Shown here: positions 1-9,047 of the stretch, piece by piece | How positions within the stretch are numbered: the first letter of the stretch is position 1 | Layout of the letters: every line of letters starts with the position of its first letter | DNA from: Curtobacterium sp. MCBA15_001 | Lineage (GTDB): Bacteria > Actinomycetota > Actinomycetes > Actinomycetales > Microbacteriaceae | Assembly: GCF_001864835.1 (NCBI RefSeq) | Contig: NZ_MJGI01000007.1 | Location: 19,640 to 83,639, forward strand | Length of the DNA stretch: 64,000 bases | Direction of reading: 5' to 3' | Position numbers and translations under genes: made by a program | The notes under the pieces: generated by a model | Databases searched by the model: none | What the model saw: only the letters and a program-made list of their open reading frames with translations | What the model was told of the DNA's origin: nothing

Positions 1-436
1 GGTCCAGGCGCGCGTCGGACGGCGCGGACATCGTGACGAGCGACTGCTCCTTCTGCAGGATCACCAGCAGGGCCTTCGCGCTGATGCCGCAGGACCGCTG
101 CACCTTGAAGATGATGGTGGACGTCAGCTCGCCGGACGCGCCCTGGTAGGCGGCACACATGGCGTCGCCGCCGCGCGAGGCGGTGTCCGTGCGCTTCAGG
201 CGCAGGCAGTTCCCGTTGCCGCAGGACGGCTCGTTCGCGTTGAGGAACGCCTGGATCTCGGCCTCGGACATCGCGTTGGCGTTGTAGAAGTTCGCATCCG
301 AGATGATGTTCCCGGCCTGGAACGTCGCCGCGCCGGCGGAGTTCGACTGGACGGCCACGAGTCCGCCGACCACGGTCGCGACGAGCGCGAGCGCGATGGC
401 ACCTCGGAACCAGATGGATCGCAGCATCGCTGCCAT
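1..436 (-). CDS. Secreted protein with lysozyme-like N-terminal region, partial (C-terminus outside window)
   Basis: Reading on the minus strand, an ATG at 436 is preceded by a good ribosome site (AAGGGGAG). The first ~36 residues are a signal peptide: a basic start, a hydrophobic core (IALALVATVVGGLVAV) and a small-residue cleavage region (NSAGAA). The mature part begins FQAGNIISDANFYN, then MSEAEIQAFLN and a Cys-rich stretch, then ISAKALLVILQKEQSLVT, which resembles the helix carrying the catalytic Glu in lysozyme/transglycosylase-like folds. I recognise this as a secreted actinobacterial family but not a characterised one. A cell-wall or glycan-binding role is inferred. The gene runs off the window, so length and C-terminal domains are unknown. 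Confidence 0.75.
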   Translation of the reverse strand, partial: MAAMLRSIWFRGAIALALVATVVGGLVAVQSNSAGAATFQAGNIISDANFYNANAMSEAEIQAFLNANEPSCGNGNCLRLKRTDTASRGGDAMCAAYQGASGELTSTIIFKVQRSCGISAKALLVILQKEQSLVTMSAPSDARLD

Positions 437-518
437 GGAGCTCCCCTTCGGGCGTCAGCCGCGTCCACACGGCGTCTGATCACCTGCTGTTCGGGAGTCA
501 GCAGACATGGACATCAAG

Positions 519-524
519 ATGCTA
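519..524 (-). promoter_or_regulatory. Candidate -10 box for the secreted protein at 436
   Basis: On the minus strand TAGCAT fits the TAnnnT pattern about 80 nt upstream of the ATG at 436, inside the 239-bp gene-free gap 437-675. No convincing -35 is visible, so this is only a candidate. Confidence 0.25.
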
Positions 525-602
525 TGCGACAACAGGCGTTCACAGCAGCCCCATCTGTCACCCGAGAACGGGGGACGCGCGATCCGGACGCTGGCCGGGC
601 AC

Positions 603-660
603 GACGCGACGAGCGGGCCGGACGGGAGGCACGCCTCCTGTCCGACCCGCTCGTCGCGTC
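603..660. terminator. Very long stem-loop, probable terminator
   Basis: Two 28-nt arms (603-630 and 633-660) are complementary except for two G-U pairs, with a 2-nt gap. It lies just past the stop of the WsaF-type gene (676) on the minus strand and upstream of the next minus-strand gene. There is no T-tract, as is common for GC-rich actinobacterial terminators. Confidence 0.65.
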
Positions 661-675
661 CGGTGTCCGGTCCGG

Positions 676-3648
676 TCAGTCCGCCGCTTCGGCGGCCGCC
701 AGCGTGCCGGCCGGCGCCTCCGCCGGCTGCTGGGCGGCGATCACGCCTTCGGGGTCGACCAGGAACGGGTAGATGTGCTCCAGCGCGTGGTCCCACGAGC
801 TGTGGTGCTCGTCGATCGTCTGCAGGGCGCCCGCGGAGAGCCGGCGGCGCTGCTGGGCGTCGAGGATCAGCGCTTCGAGGTTGTCGACGATGTCGTCCAG
901 CGAACGCATGGTGAGCCGCGAGTTCTCGCCGTCGCGGAACAGCCACGTGAACCACTCGCTGTCGGGCGCGACCATCGGGACGCCGCTGGCCATGAGCTCG
1001 AGCGGCAGGTACGACGGGTGCCGGGAGATCTGCATCGTGAGCCCGATGTCGGTCTCGCGGTACATCCGACCTGTCGCGCGGTAGTCGAGCAGCCCCATGT
1101 CGATGAAGTCGGCGCTCTGCGGCAGGTACCGGGCACCGGCGGCCAGGATCCGCACGCCGTCGCCGTGCCGCCGCTTGATCTCGGTGAGCGCCTGGAACAC
1201 GAGCTCCCAGCAGTTCCGGAAGTGGTCGCGGGCGTAGGCGAAGATCGTGACCGGCTCGTCCTCGCCCTTCTGCCGACGTCCTTCGGGGTGGTAGATCGAG
1301 CGGTCGACCGCCGGCGTGAACGGGATCGACTTGCCGCCGTACTCCCCCGAGTAGATGCGGTGCATGCTCTCGGTGTTGCAGATGCCGTAGAGCCCGAGTC
1401 GGTAGCTCTCCTCGGCCATCGCGAACATGCTCGACGCCGGGTAGAACGCGGGCTCGTAGTCCTGCATCAGGTAGAACTTGCGCGGCGCGCTGTCGGACCG
1501 GGCGACGTGCATCGCGGTCAGCCAGAGCGTCGCCACGGCGGCGTCGGCCTTCGGGATCGCGGCGATCTGCTCGTCCGATCCGTCGTAGAACATCACCTCG
1601 GACTCGGCGAGCGAGGGGAAGGCGGCGGCGATCGCGGACTTGATGTAGGCCTCGTTCGGCTGCGCGTACGCGATGAAGCGGTGGTGCACACCGTGCTCGC
1701 GGGTCAGCTTGTCGGCCAGGCGGAACGCGGTGTTGAGCCCGCCGAAGAACGGCATGTCGACGTCGGGGATGAACCAGTTCACCGTGCGGACCTCGCGCGG
1801 ACCGGTCGTCGCGGCGTGCAGGTCGTGCACGCGCGCGACGGTGTCACGGGTGACCGAGGCCACACCGAGGAGCGACTTCGCCTCGTCCGAGATCGAGGAG
1901 CTCTGCGCGACCTTCGTGTAGGCGCGCCCGATCACCGCGAAGGCGAGCTGGACCGGCTTCGGGTCGCGGGTGCTCGCGAAGCGCGGCACGGCCGACAGCC
2001 GCGAGACGTTCGGCGACGAGTACGGGTCGCCGTTCTGCAGCCAGGGGTGGTAGCGCCAGTAGCTGGCGAAGAAGTCCTCCATCGGGACGGTGGTCCCGCG
2101 GGTGATGGACTCGTAGTGGCGCACCATGTCGAACGGGATGACGACGTTGCGGCGACCGGCGATGACCTGGTCGAGGCCGAGCACGACGTCGCTGCCGGTC
2201 AGGATGAAGCGCTCGTCGAGGCCGTTGACCGCCTCGAAGTGCTCGCGGGTGATCGCCACGCAGGCGCCGGTGACGGCGAGCGAGTCGCGGTACCAGCGCG
2301 TCGAGCCGAGCAGGGTCTCCGAACCGGGCTGCATCCCGGTGAACAGGTTGTCCGCGAAGCCGTTCGGGCCGACCATGACGCCGCCGTGCTGGATGAGGCC
2401 GTCGCCCTGGCGGTGCTGCATGCCCACGGTGGCGACACCGTCGCGCTGGAGCATGCCGACCATGTCGCGCAGCCAGGTCGGGTCGACGATCTCGGTGTCG
2501 TCGTTGAGCATCACGACGACGTCGCCGTCGGTCGAGCGGACGCCGACGTTGTTGACCCGCGAGTAGTTGAAGGGCGTCTCGGTCCACCACATGACCTTCG
2601 GCACGATGCCGTGGACCCCGGAGGCGTACCAGGCGTCGCGCTCGTCGTCCTGGCCGCCGTTGTCCACGATCGTGACGTCGAACTCGGGGTAGTCGGTGCG
2701 GGCGAGGCTCGGCAGCAGGCGGTCGAGGTTCGGGCGGTTGTGCCGGGTCGGGATGACGATCGACACCTTCGGCCAGGCCTCGGGCTCGAACGAGACCCGC
2801 ACGACGCCGTCCTGCGGCCGGGTGACGACCGTGTTGCCCTGCGCCTCGAGCACCTCGCGCACCATCGCGGCGTCCGCGGGGACCGCGCGCCACGCGGTCT
2901 CGTCGACGCGCTCGGAGAGCAGCACGCGCGAGACGTTGCCGACCGTGCGCTCGTGGAGGTCCGCGCTGAGCAGGAAGCGCCAGATCCCACGGTCGGACAG
3001 GTCCGCCTCGGGGACCTGCGCGACGGTGGCGCGGCTGGCGGCGAAGGCGCGGCCGATGTAGTTCGCGCCGAGCAGCATCTCCGGCGAGAACACCGGCCGG
3101 AACCGGGGCGAGCTCCGACGGCCACGACGGCCGATGTGGTCGGAGTCGAGCACGATGAGCGCCAGGGCCGGGTCGATGCGGTGCACGCGGGCGATGTCGG
3201 TGAACGCGTTGGAGCGCAGCACGCTGCCACCGCGCAGGAAGAGGTAGAAGTCGGCGTCGGTCCGCTCCGTGATGGCCGCGAACGTCGTGCCGCGCGGGAC
3301 CACGACGGTCTCGACCGCACCGTCACCGCGCTGGGCCCGGACGCTCTCCCGCGTGACCTGGTCGGCCTGCGGGTCCGTCGACTCGATGACGACGGCGAAG
3401 CGCGTCTGCGCCAGGCGGTCGAGCGGGGCGTGCGGGATCCGACGCTGCTGGGCCAGGAAGTCGTGGTACGACTCGAACCCGGCGGCGCGCTGCGGGACCT
3501 TCGCGAAGAGCTGCTTGGTGTCGGCGATCCAGACCCGGGCGCCCTTGTAGGAGTGGAACCCGGCGATCGCGAGCCCCCGGCTCCGCGAGTTCATCGGGAG
3601 CGACTTCCGTGCGCTCGCGACTGCCCAGACCCTGAACTTGTGCAGCAA
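676..3648 (-). CDS. Large WsaF-type multidomain glycosyltransferase (990 aa)
   Basis: This is a cytoplasmic sugar transferase of the surface polysaccharide locus. The N-terminal third has an LDSDHIG...FSPEMLLGANYIG segment typical of rhamnan-type GT2 proteins. The middle is a GT2 domain (starting VSIVIPTRHN, then IVDNGG, then the metal-binding LNDDTEI). The C-terminal part (from about residue 660, NWFIPDVDMPFFGGLNTAF to DIGLTMQISRHPSYLPLELMASG) matches WsaF-like rhamnosyltransferases. The start is a TTG at 3648 with a strong ribosome site (AAAGGGAGAG) about 5 nt upstream; no better start exists nearby. It follows the RgpF/GTWbs gene by 49 bp on the same strand, so co-transcription is likely. 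Rhamnose transfer is inferred from family and from rml genes nearby. Confidence 0.88.
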   Translation of the reverse strand: MLHKFRVWAVASARKSLPMNSRSRGLAIAGFHSYKGARVWIADTKQLFAKVPQRAAGFESYHDFLAQQRRIPHAPLDRLAQTRFAVVIESTDPQADQVTRESVRAQRGDGAVETVVVPRGTTFAAITERTDADFYLFLRGGSVLRSNAFTDIARVHRIDPALALIVLDSDHIGRRGRRSSPRFRPVFSPEMLLGANYIGRAFAASRATVAQVPEADLSDRGIWRFLLSADLHERTVGNVSRVLLSERVDETAWRAVPADAAMVREVLEAQGNTVVTRPQDGVVRVSFEPEAWPKVSIVIPTRHNRPNLDRLLPSLARTDYPEFDVTIVDNGGQDDERDAWYASGVHGIVPKVMWWTETPFNYSRVNNVGVRSTDGDVVVMLNDDTEIVDPTWLRDMVGMLQRDGVATVGMQHRQGDGLIQHGGVMVGPNGFADNLFTGMQPGSETLLGSTRWYRDSLAVTGACVAITREHFEAVNGLDERFILTGSDVVLGLDQVIAGRRNVVIPFDMVRHYESITRGTTVPMEDFFASYWRYHPWLQNGDPYSSPNVSRLSAVPRFASTRDPKPVQLAFAVIGRAYTKVAQSSSISDEAKSLLGVASVTRDTVARVHDLHAATTGPREVRTVNWFIPDVDMPFFGGLNTAFRLADKLTREHGVHHRFIAYAQPNEAYIKSAIAAAFPSLAESEVMFYDGSDEQIAAIPKADAAVATLWLTAMHVARSDSAPRKFYLMQDYEPAFYPASSMFAMAEESYRLGLYGICNTESMHRIYSGEYGGKSIPFTPAVDRSIYHPEGRRQKGEDEPVTIFAYARDHFRNCWELVFQALTEIKRRHGDGVRILAAGARYLPQSADFIDMGLLDYRATGRMYRETDIGLTMQISRHPSYLPLELMASGVPMVAPDSEWFTWLFRDGENSRLTMRSLDDIVDNLEALILDAQQRRRLSAGALQTIDEHHSSWDHALEHIYPFLVDPEGVIAAQQPAEAPAGTLAAAEAAD

Positions 3649-3697
3649 ATTGCTCTCCCTTTGGGTGTCGATCGACTGGGGCAGTCTAGACGGTCGT

Positions 3698-5785
3698 TCA
3701 GGCCGCGCCCACGGAGGCGGCGGCGTCCAGGTAGGTCGCCCCCCAGCGCTCCGTCGGCTCGAGCACCGCCCCCTCGGCCCACTCGTTCCAGGCGTTGAGG
3801 TAGACCACCGGCGCGTCCGGCGTGACGCGTTCCGCCGAGCGGACGGCCTCGGCCAACCACCGTCGGAACGTGAAGGGGTTCGCGCCGTACCAGATGTCCG
3901 GCGTGAGCTGCCGACGCGCGGTGTTGTCGAAGCCGACCATCACGCCGGGAGCGACGCTGCCGAGTCCCTGCGGTGCGCGGAGGCGGTCGATGGTCTCGTC
4001 GGCCATCGCGCGGTACTCCAGGATCCGCCCGGCGAACGACGGTCGGACGTCGAGCGCGCCCTGCTCCTTCCACCGCCACGGGTGGTTGTGCGGCGGGAAC
4101 CCGAGCAGGCCGTCGAGACCGGAGTCCTCGAGCCCAGCGGCTCCGAGCCCGTCGAACACCGCGCCGACGTCGACGCCCACCACGTGCAGCGGCCCGACCC
4201 CGGCCTCGGCTGCCCGACGCCGCCACGCCGCGATGGCCGCGCGGTGGTCGGGCAGGTGCGCCGGGCGGTAGACGGCGATGACCGCGGCGCCGCGGACGCG
4301 GTACCAGCGGGAGTCGGCGAGCATCGGCAGCAGGTGCTCGATGAAGTCCTCGGCTGGTGCCCGGTCGTAGTCCTGCGCGATGAGCACGCTGTCGCCGCGG
4401 CCGTCCCAGGTGCGGGTCCAGTCCTCGTTCGCCCACATCACGCAGAAGCGCTGGTCCAGGTCGCTCGCGACGAGGCGCTCGAGGGGCATGTCCATGAGCC
4501 GTTCGCCGGCGAACCAGTAGTGGTAGTACATGAAGGCGCCGATGCCGGCCTCGTTCGCCAACTGCGTCTGGGCGGCCCGGACCTCGTCACGGTGCAGGTC
4601 GTAGAACCCGAGCGCTCCGGGCAGCAGCGGCTGCTGGTGTCCGGCGTGGTCCGGCACCGCGCGCGTGACGTTGGTCCACTCGGTGAAGCCGGTCCCCCAC
4701 CACGCGTCGTTCTCGGGGAAGGTGTGGAACTGCGGCAGGTAGAAGGCGACGAGCTCCGCCCGCGCCGGCGGTTCCGGTCGCCGCGCCGGCAGGTCGTCGA
4801 CCGCCGAGACGGTCAGGCCGCTCTCGATGGTGAGGACGCCGAGCAGTCGCTCGACCGCGTGCGCGGTGGTGCCGTCGATCTCGCCGCGCTCGTCCGGGAA
4901 GTCGTCGCGGTCCATCCGGAGCGCCCGGAGCCCCCGGAGCACGAAGCCCTTCGCCCAGTACACCGACCCGGCCGGGAAGCGCAGGTCGACGGGCAGGTCC
5001 TCGAGCTCGAGCCGGTGGAGCAGCGAACGGACGCCCGGCTCGTCGGCCCCCCAGTGGTCGGCCCCGACGATCGACGCCGCCGAGGTCACCATGCCGGCGT
5101 CGGTGTGCCGGAGCGCGTCGACGATCGCGGCGGTCCGGTCGCGGTCGCCGAGCACGGCGTCGAGGAGCTCGTCGCGCCAGTCGGCTCCGCTCCCCTGCAG
5201 CGTGCCGTGGTCCTCGCGCCAGGCCGACCGCTTCGTGTGCACCTTGAGCACGGCGTCGTACCCGTCCAGGAGCCCGGCGTTGACGACCGACACGAGCGGC
5301 AGGACGTCGCGCCCGCGGTTCTCGATCGGCAGGACGACCACCCGGCGCACCAGGTCGAGGCCGGTCGTGTCGACGTCGGCGTCGATGCCGTCCGTCACGG
5401 TGACGACCAGGTCGAACGGCTCGGGGACGTTCCGCAGGCGGGACACCAGACCGGCCACCAGCTCGGGGTAGTGCACGTGCAGCACGACGGCGAGGCGGGG
5501 GCGTTCGACCCCGACACCGCGGTCCGCGGCGCCGATCAGCTCGCGCCACTGCTCCGGGAACCCGACGAACCGTCCACCCGAGCGACGCTCCACCCACGAG
5601 CCGAAGTCGTGGGGCGGTCGCGACGCGGTGTCGGCGGCCGCGGCCTGCCGGATGAGCGCGCGACCCAGGTGGATGCGGTACCGGCCGAGACGTCGCTTCG
5701 CCCCGGCCCACGTCGGGATCCTGATGATCTTGCCCCTTCCGAACGGACGGAGCGCAGGTCTCGACCACCGCTCCAGCCGGTCTAT
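3698..5785 (-). CDS. RgpF-like / GTWbs (GH99-like) fusion protein, rhamnan-type polysaccharide synthesis (~695 aa)
   Basis: Residues ~60-300 match rhamnan synthesis protein F (LAVVLHVHYPEL, ENRGRDVLPL, VLKVHTKRS, PAGSVYWAKGF). Residues ~330-690 match the GH99-like GTWbs domain of polysaccharide glycosyltransferases (FYLPQFHTFPENDAWWG, GFTEWTNV, WANEDWTRTWDG, LNAWNEWAEG). The two are often fused in actinobacterial and streptococcal rhamnan loci. The start is unclear: between a GTG at 5866, which lies antisense to the start region of the exporter permease, and a GTG deep in the conserved region there is no ATG, GTG or TTG in frame. I chose an ATA at 5785 because GGAG lies 8 nt upstream and the frame reads well from there. 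The gene is divergent from the exporter permease. Confidence 0.8.
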   Translation of the reverse strand: MDRLERWSRPALRPFGRGKIIRIPTWAGAKRRLGRYRIHLGRALIRQAAAADTASRPPHDFGSWVERRSGGRFVGFPEQWRELIGAADRGVGVERPRLAVVLHVHYPELVAGLVSRLRNVPEPFDLVVTVTDGIDADVDTTGLDLVRRVVVLPIENRGRDVLPLVSVVNAGLLDGYDAVLKVHTKRSAWREDHGTLQGSGADWRDELLDAVLGDRDRTAAIVDALRHTDAGMVTSAASIVGADHWGADEPGVRSLLHRLELEDLPVDLRFPAGSVYWAKGFVLRGLRALRMDRDDFPDERGEIDGTTAHAVERLLGVLTIESGLTVSAVDDLPARRPEPPARAELVAFYLPQFHTFPENDAWWGTGFTEWTNVTRAVPDHAGHQQPLLPGALGFYDLHRDEVRAAQTQLANEAGIGAFMYYHYWFAGERLMDMPLERLVASDLDQRFCVMWANEDWTRTWDGRGDSVLIAQDYDRAPAEDFIEHLLPMLADSRWYRVRGAAVIAVYRPAHLPDHRAAIAAWRRRAAEAGVGPLHVVGVDVGAVFDGLGAAGLEDSGLDGLLGFPPHNHPWRWKEQGALDVRPSFAGRILEYRAMADETIDRLRAPQGLGSVAPGVMVGFDNTARRQLTPDIWYGANPFTFRRWLAEAVRSAERVTPDAPVVYLNAWNEWAEGAVLEPTERWGATYLDAAASVGAA

Positions 5786-5793
5786 CGTAGTAT
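5783..5793 (+). promoter_or_regulatory. Candidate -10 elements for the wzm/wzt operon
   Basis: Overlapping TATCGT (5783-5788) and TAGTAT (5788-5793) lie about 80 nt upstream of the permease ATG at 5870, in an otherwise very GC-rich divergent region. No clear -35 was seen. Confidence 0.3.
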
Positions 5794-5869
5794 CTCCGCG
5801 GCGATCACTCGGTCGCCGCCGGTCGCCGCACCCGCGCGACCGGACCCCCCGGCGAGGAGACCGCACCTG

Positions 5870-6781
5870 ATGCCAGACGCGAGCACAGTGGCCACCCGAC
5901 GCGCGGAACGACTCGCGACCGAGCCCTGGCAGCACGCCGGCGCACGCGGGACCGGCCTGGCCGGCTTCGCCAACACGGTCCGTGACATCTGGGCGCAGCG
6001 CGAGCTGCTCGGCATGCTCACGAAGCGCGAGCTGAAGGCCCGCTACAAGGACTCCTCGCTCGGCTTCCTGTGGAGTCTCGCACGTCCGCTGACGTCGCTG
6101 TTCATCTACTACGTGGTGCTCGGGACGTTCCTCGGCAACGCGAAGAACATCGACAACTTCGCGATCTACATCTTCTCCGGCCTGACGATCTTCACGGTCT
6201 TCCAGGAGATCGTCGGCTCGGGCACCGCGTCGATCGTGGTGAACTCTGGCCTGGTGAAGAAGGTCTACCTGCCGCGCGAGATCTTCACGCTGTCCTCCGT
6301 CGGGTCCGCGCTGTTCAACTTCCTCATCCAGTTCGCGATCCTGCTCGTCGCCGCCCTGGCCCTGCAGACGATCGCCTTCGGGTGGGACCTGCTGTACGGG
6401 GTCGGTGCGCTCGTCCTGACGATCGTCTACGCGGTCGCCCTCGCGCTGCTGCTCGGTGCGCTCAACGTGTACCTGCGTGACGTGCAGTACCTGGTCGAGG
6501 TCGTCCTCATGCTGGCCATGTGGGGCTCGCCGATCGTCTACTCGTGGACGCAGGTCGCCACCCGGGTGCCGGGCTGGATCACCGAGCTCTACCTCAACAA
6601 CCCCGTCACCCTCGCCGTGATCGGCTTCCAGCAGGCGATGTGGGGTGCGACGAGCCACGGCACGACGCCGGACCACCTCGCCACGCGCATGATCGTCGCA
6701 CTCGTCATCGGACTGGTGCTGCTGTTCGTCTCACAGCGGGTCTTCGCCCGCCTGCAGGGCAACTTCGCCCAGGAGCTCTGA
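5870..6781 (+). CDS. wzm: ABC-2 type polysaccharide export permease (Wzm-like, 303 aa)
   Basis: This is the membrane half of an ABC exporter for undecaprenyl-linked glycan. After a ~35-residue cytoplasmic leader comes ELLGMLTKRELKARYKDSSLGFLWSLARPL, the hallmark entry motif of Wzm/TagG/RfbA permeases, followed by about six membrane segments (FIYYVVLGTFLG, IYIFSGLTIFTVF, FLIQFAILLVAALAL, GALVLTIVYAVALALLLGALNVYLRDV, MLAMWGSPIVY, MIVALVIGLVLLFV). The ATG at 5870 has GAGGAG upstream. The stop is 4 nt before the ATPase start, so the two are co-translated. It is divergent from the RgpF/GTWbs gene, matching a role in exporting that polymer. Confidence 0.93.
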   Translation: MPDASTVATRRAERLATEPWQHAGARGTGLAGFANTVRDIWAQRELLGMLTKRELKARYKDSSLGFLWSLARPLTSLFIYYVVLGTFLGNAKNIDNFAIYIFSGLTIFTVFQEIVGSGTASIVVNSGLVKKVYLPREIFTLSSVGSALFNFLIQFAILLVAALALQTIAFGWDLLYGVGALVLTIVYAVALALLLGALNVYLRDVQYLVEVVLMLAMWGSPIVYSWTQVATRVPGWITELYLNNPVTLAVIGFQQAMWGATSHGTTPDHLATRMIVALVIGLVLLFVSQRVFARLQGNFAQEL

Positions 6782-6785
6782 ATCG

Positions 6786-7997
6786 ATGTCCACCGCCACC
6801 CCCATCGTCCGCGTCCAGGACGTCTCCAAGCGGTTCGTCCTCCACAAGGAGAAGAGCCTCAAGGAGCGCGTCCTCAGCGCCGGCCGCAACAGCGCCTTCC
6901 GTGAGGACTTCTGGGCGCTCCGCAACATCGACCTCGAGATCGACTCCGGCTCGACCGTCGGCCTGATCGGCCCGAACGGCTCCGGCAAGTCCACGCTGCT
7001 CAAGACCATCGGCGGCATCATCCAGCCGTCCAGCGGCTCCGTCGTGCGCCGTGGCCGGATGGCGGCCCTGCTCGAGCTCGGCGCCGGGTTCCACGCGGAC
7101 CTCACCGGGCGGGAGAACGTCTACCTCAACGCCTCGATCCTCGGGCTCTCCCGCACGCAGACCGACCGGTACTTCGACGACATCGTCGAGTTCTCCGGGA
7201 TCGCCGAGTTCATCGACACGCAGGTGAAGTTCTACTCGAGCGGCATGTACGTGCGGCTCGCCTTCGCGGTGGCCGTGCACGTCGACCCCGACCTGCTGCT
7301 GGTCGACGAGGTGCTCGCCGTGGGCGACGAGGCGTTCCAGAAGAAGTGCCTGGACAAGATCGCGTCCTTCCAGCAAGAGGGCCGCACGATCGTGCTCGTC
7401 ACGCACACGCTGAACCAGATCACCGACCTCTGCTCGCGAGCCCTCGTGCTCGCCCGCGGCAGCGTCGTCTTCGACGGGGACCCGACCGACGCCGTCAGCG
7501 TGCTGCGCTCGGGGTTCCAGACCACCATCGCGGCGGACGAGGAGAGCGCCCGGCGCACCGAACCGGAACCCGAGCCCGCACCGACGTTCGACATCGCCCG
7601 CGTCGAGTCGATCGTCGTGGACGGCGACCGCGACGACAAGAGCGGCCAGGTCGTCGTCCGCCCGGACCGCCCCCTGACCATCGACGTGACGGTCGACGCC
7701 AAGACCCGGCTCGAGGAGTGGGGCATCGGCGTGCACGTCGACAACCCGTTCGGCCAGGTCGTCGTCGGCACGCACAGCGACCTCGTCCGGACGCCCCCGC
7801 CGTTCGAGGGCAAGAAGACCGTCCGGTTCACGTTCTCCGACGTGCGCCTGGGCGGCGGCGAGTACCGCGTGACGAGTGCCGTCTTCGGTCGGGGCAGCCA
7901 GGAACTGCACCGCATCACCGACGGTGCGACGTTCACCGTCCGCCCGACGCGCACGTCCTACGGCCCGATCGGCGCCGCCGCCGCCATCCAGTTCTGA
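6786..7997 (+). CDS. wzt: ABC-type polysaccharide export ATPase with C-terminal carbohydrate-binding domain (Wzt-like, 403 aa)
   Basis: The ATPase powers the Wzm-like permease. Walker A is GPNGSGKST (residues 62-70), the signature is YSSGMYVRL (150-158), Walker B is LLLVDEVLAVGDE (from 170) and the H-loop is VLVTHT. After about residue 265 (an EPEPEPAP linker) a ~130-residue beta-rich domain follows (VVVRPDRPLTIDVTVDA to SAVFGRG), typical of Wzt C-terminal domains that recognise the terminal modification of the glycan. Its presence suggests the polymer carries a chain-end cap that is checked before export. It is followed 5 nt later by a glycosyltransferase gene. Confidence 0.93.
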   Translation: MSTATPIVRVQDVSKRFVLHKEKSLKERVLSAGRNSAFREDFWALRNIDLEIDSGSTVGLIGPNGSGKSTLLKTIGGIIQPSSGSVVRRGRMAALLELGAGFHADLTGRENVYLNASILGLSRTQTDRYFDDIVEFSGIAEFIDTQVKFYSSGMYVRLAFAVAVHVDPDLLLVDEVLAVGDEAFQKKCLDKIASFQQEGRTIVLVTHTLNQITDLCSRALVLARGSVVFDGDPTDAVSVLRSGFQTTIAADEESARRTEPEPEPAPTFDIARVESIVVDGDRDDKSGQVVVRPDRPLTIDVTVDAKTRLEEWGIGVHVDNPFGQVVVGTHSDLVRTPPPFEGKKTVRFTFSDVRLGGGEYRVTSAVFGRGSQELHRITDGATFTVRPTRTSYGPIGAAAAIQF

Positions 7998-8002
7998 CCC
8001 CG

Positions 8003-8944
8003 ATGCCCGGCCGGATCGAGGTCGTCGTCGTCAACTGGCGGCGAGCCGACCTGACGATCGCGTGCGTGCGGTCAGTCCAGGACCAGGCAGCGGCGCTGGA
8101 CGCCGTCGTCACCGTCGTCGACAACGCCTCCGGTGACGGGTCGGCAGCGGTGCTGCGCGACGCCCTGCCCGGCGTCCGGATCGTCGAGAGCCCGGTGAAC
8201 GGCGGGTTCGGCGCCGGCGTCGACCTGGCTGCCGCTGCCTCGACCGCGGACGTCCTCGTCCTGCTCAACAACGACGCCGTCGCCGAACCCGGCTTCCTGC
8301 GCGCGCTCACCGACCCGGTGCTCGACGGCACGGTGACCGGTGCCACGACGGCCCGCATCCTGCTGCACGCCGAACCCGGGGAGCCGGTGCTGACGAACTC
8401 GACCGGCAACGTGGTCGACGCGGCCGGCAACGGCGGCGACCGCGACTGGCTGGTCCCCCACCCCGCCCAGGCGACTGCTTCGGTCTTCGGCTTCTGCGGC
8501 GGCGCGTGCGCCATCGCGATGCCGGCCTTCCGCCAGGCGGGCGGCTTCGACGAGTCGCTCTTCATGTACTACGAGGACACCGACCTCAGCTGGCGCCTGC
8601 GCCGCCACGGCCACCAGGTGGCGTTCGTCGGCACGGCCGTCGCGGTGCACCGGCACGCGTCCTCGCTCGGCACCGAGTCCGAGGGGTTCGTCGTCGCCAA
8701 CACCCGCAACCGCCTGGTGGTCGCGGTGAAGAACGCGCCGTGGCCGGTCGTCGTCCGTGCGGCGGTACGCGGCGTCGCCCGCGCCGGTCTGGACACGTTC
8801 TCGCGCGATCCCGGGGTCCGACGGCGCGCACGCTGGGAGCGGCGCGCGCTCGCCCAGGCCGTGACGCGCCTCCCGTCCGCTCTGCGCGCCCGTCGGGCGC
8901 TCGACCGGAGCGCCACCGCACCGCGGCCCCAGATCACCGGCTGA
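8003..8944 (+). CDS. GT2 family glycosyltransferase (rhamnosyltransferase-like, 313 aa)
   Basis: A single GT-A domain: VVVNWRRADLTIACVRSVQ, VVDNASGDGS, VNGGFGAG, metal motif LLNNDAV, then GGACAIAMPAFRQAGGFDESLFMYYEDTDLSWRLRRHGH, the usual acceptor-side block of WbbL-like rhamnosyltransferases. The C-terminal ~60 residues are basic and amphipathic, suggesting membrane association. The ATG at 8003 lies 5 nt after the ATPase stop, making it the third gene of the exporter operon. Linkage and donor cannot be read from sequence; dTDP-rhamnose is likely. Confidence 0.88.
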   Translation: MPGRIEVVVVNWRRADLTIACVRSVQDQAAALDAVVTVVDNASGDGSAAVLRDALPGVRIVESPVNGGFGAGVDLAAAASTADVLVLLNNDAVAEPGFLRALTDPVLDGTVTGATTARILLHAEPGEPVLTNSTGNVVDAAGNGGDRDWLVPHPAQATASVFGFCGGACAIAMPAFRQAGGFDESLFMYYEDTDLSWRLRRHGHQVAFVGTAVAVHRHASSLGTESEGFVVANTRNRLVVAVKNAPWPVVVRAAVRGVARAGLDTFSRDPGVRRRARWERRALAQAVTRLPSALRARRALDRSATAPRPQITG

Positions 8945-8971
8945 CACAGACCACCAACTGACACCGACCGT

Positions 8972-9047
8972 CTGGAGGCGCGGATCGCCCCCGGCGGCCA
9001 GCGTCGGCCGGTCCGTGGGTGGCGACCGGCGGTCAGCGTCGGCCGGT
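8972..9047. repeat. Half-copy of the dispersed hairpin plus duplicated 3' end of the neighbouring gene
   Basis: CTGGAGGCGCGGATC (8972-8986) matches the left part of the hairpin element found complete at 41033 and 49011, but the right arm is missing. Next, an 18-bp block at 8996-9013 repeats, with one mismatch, the block at 9030-9047 that encodes the last codons (LTGRR, stop) of the minus-strand glycosyltransferase. This is the short convergent gap between two genes. Confidence 0.5.

Noticed and set aside
775..3798. Long plus-strand reading frame opposite the WsaF-type gene
   Set aside because: Its protein is rich in Arg/Val/Asp/His without domains and is the mirror of a clearly real glycosyltransferase; long antisense frames are normal at this GC content.
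3638..5869. Long N-terminal extension in frame with the exporter permease
   Set aside because: It is antisense to the RgpF/GTWbs gene; a ribosome site and family alignment put the permease start at 5870.
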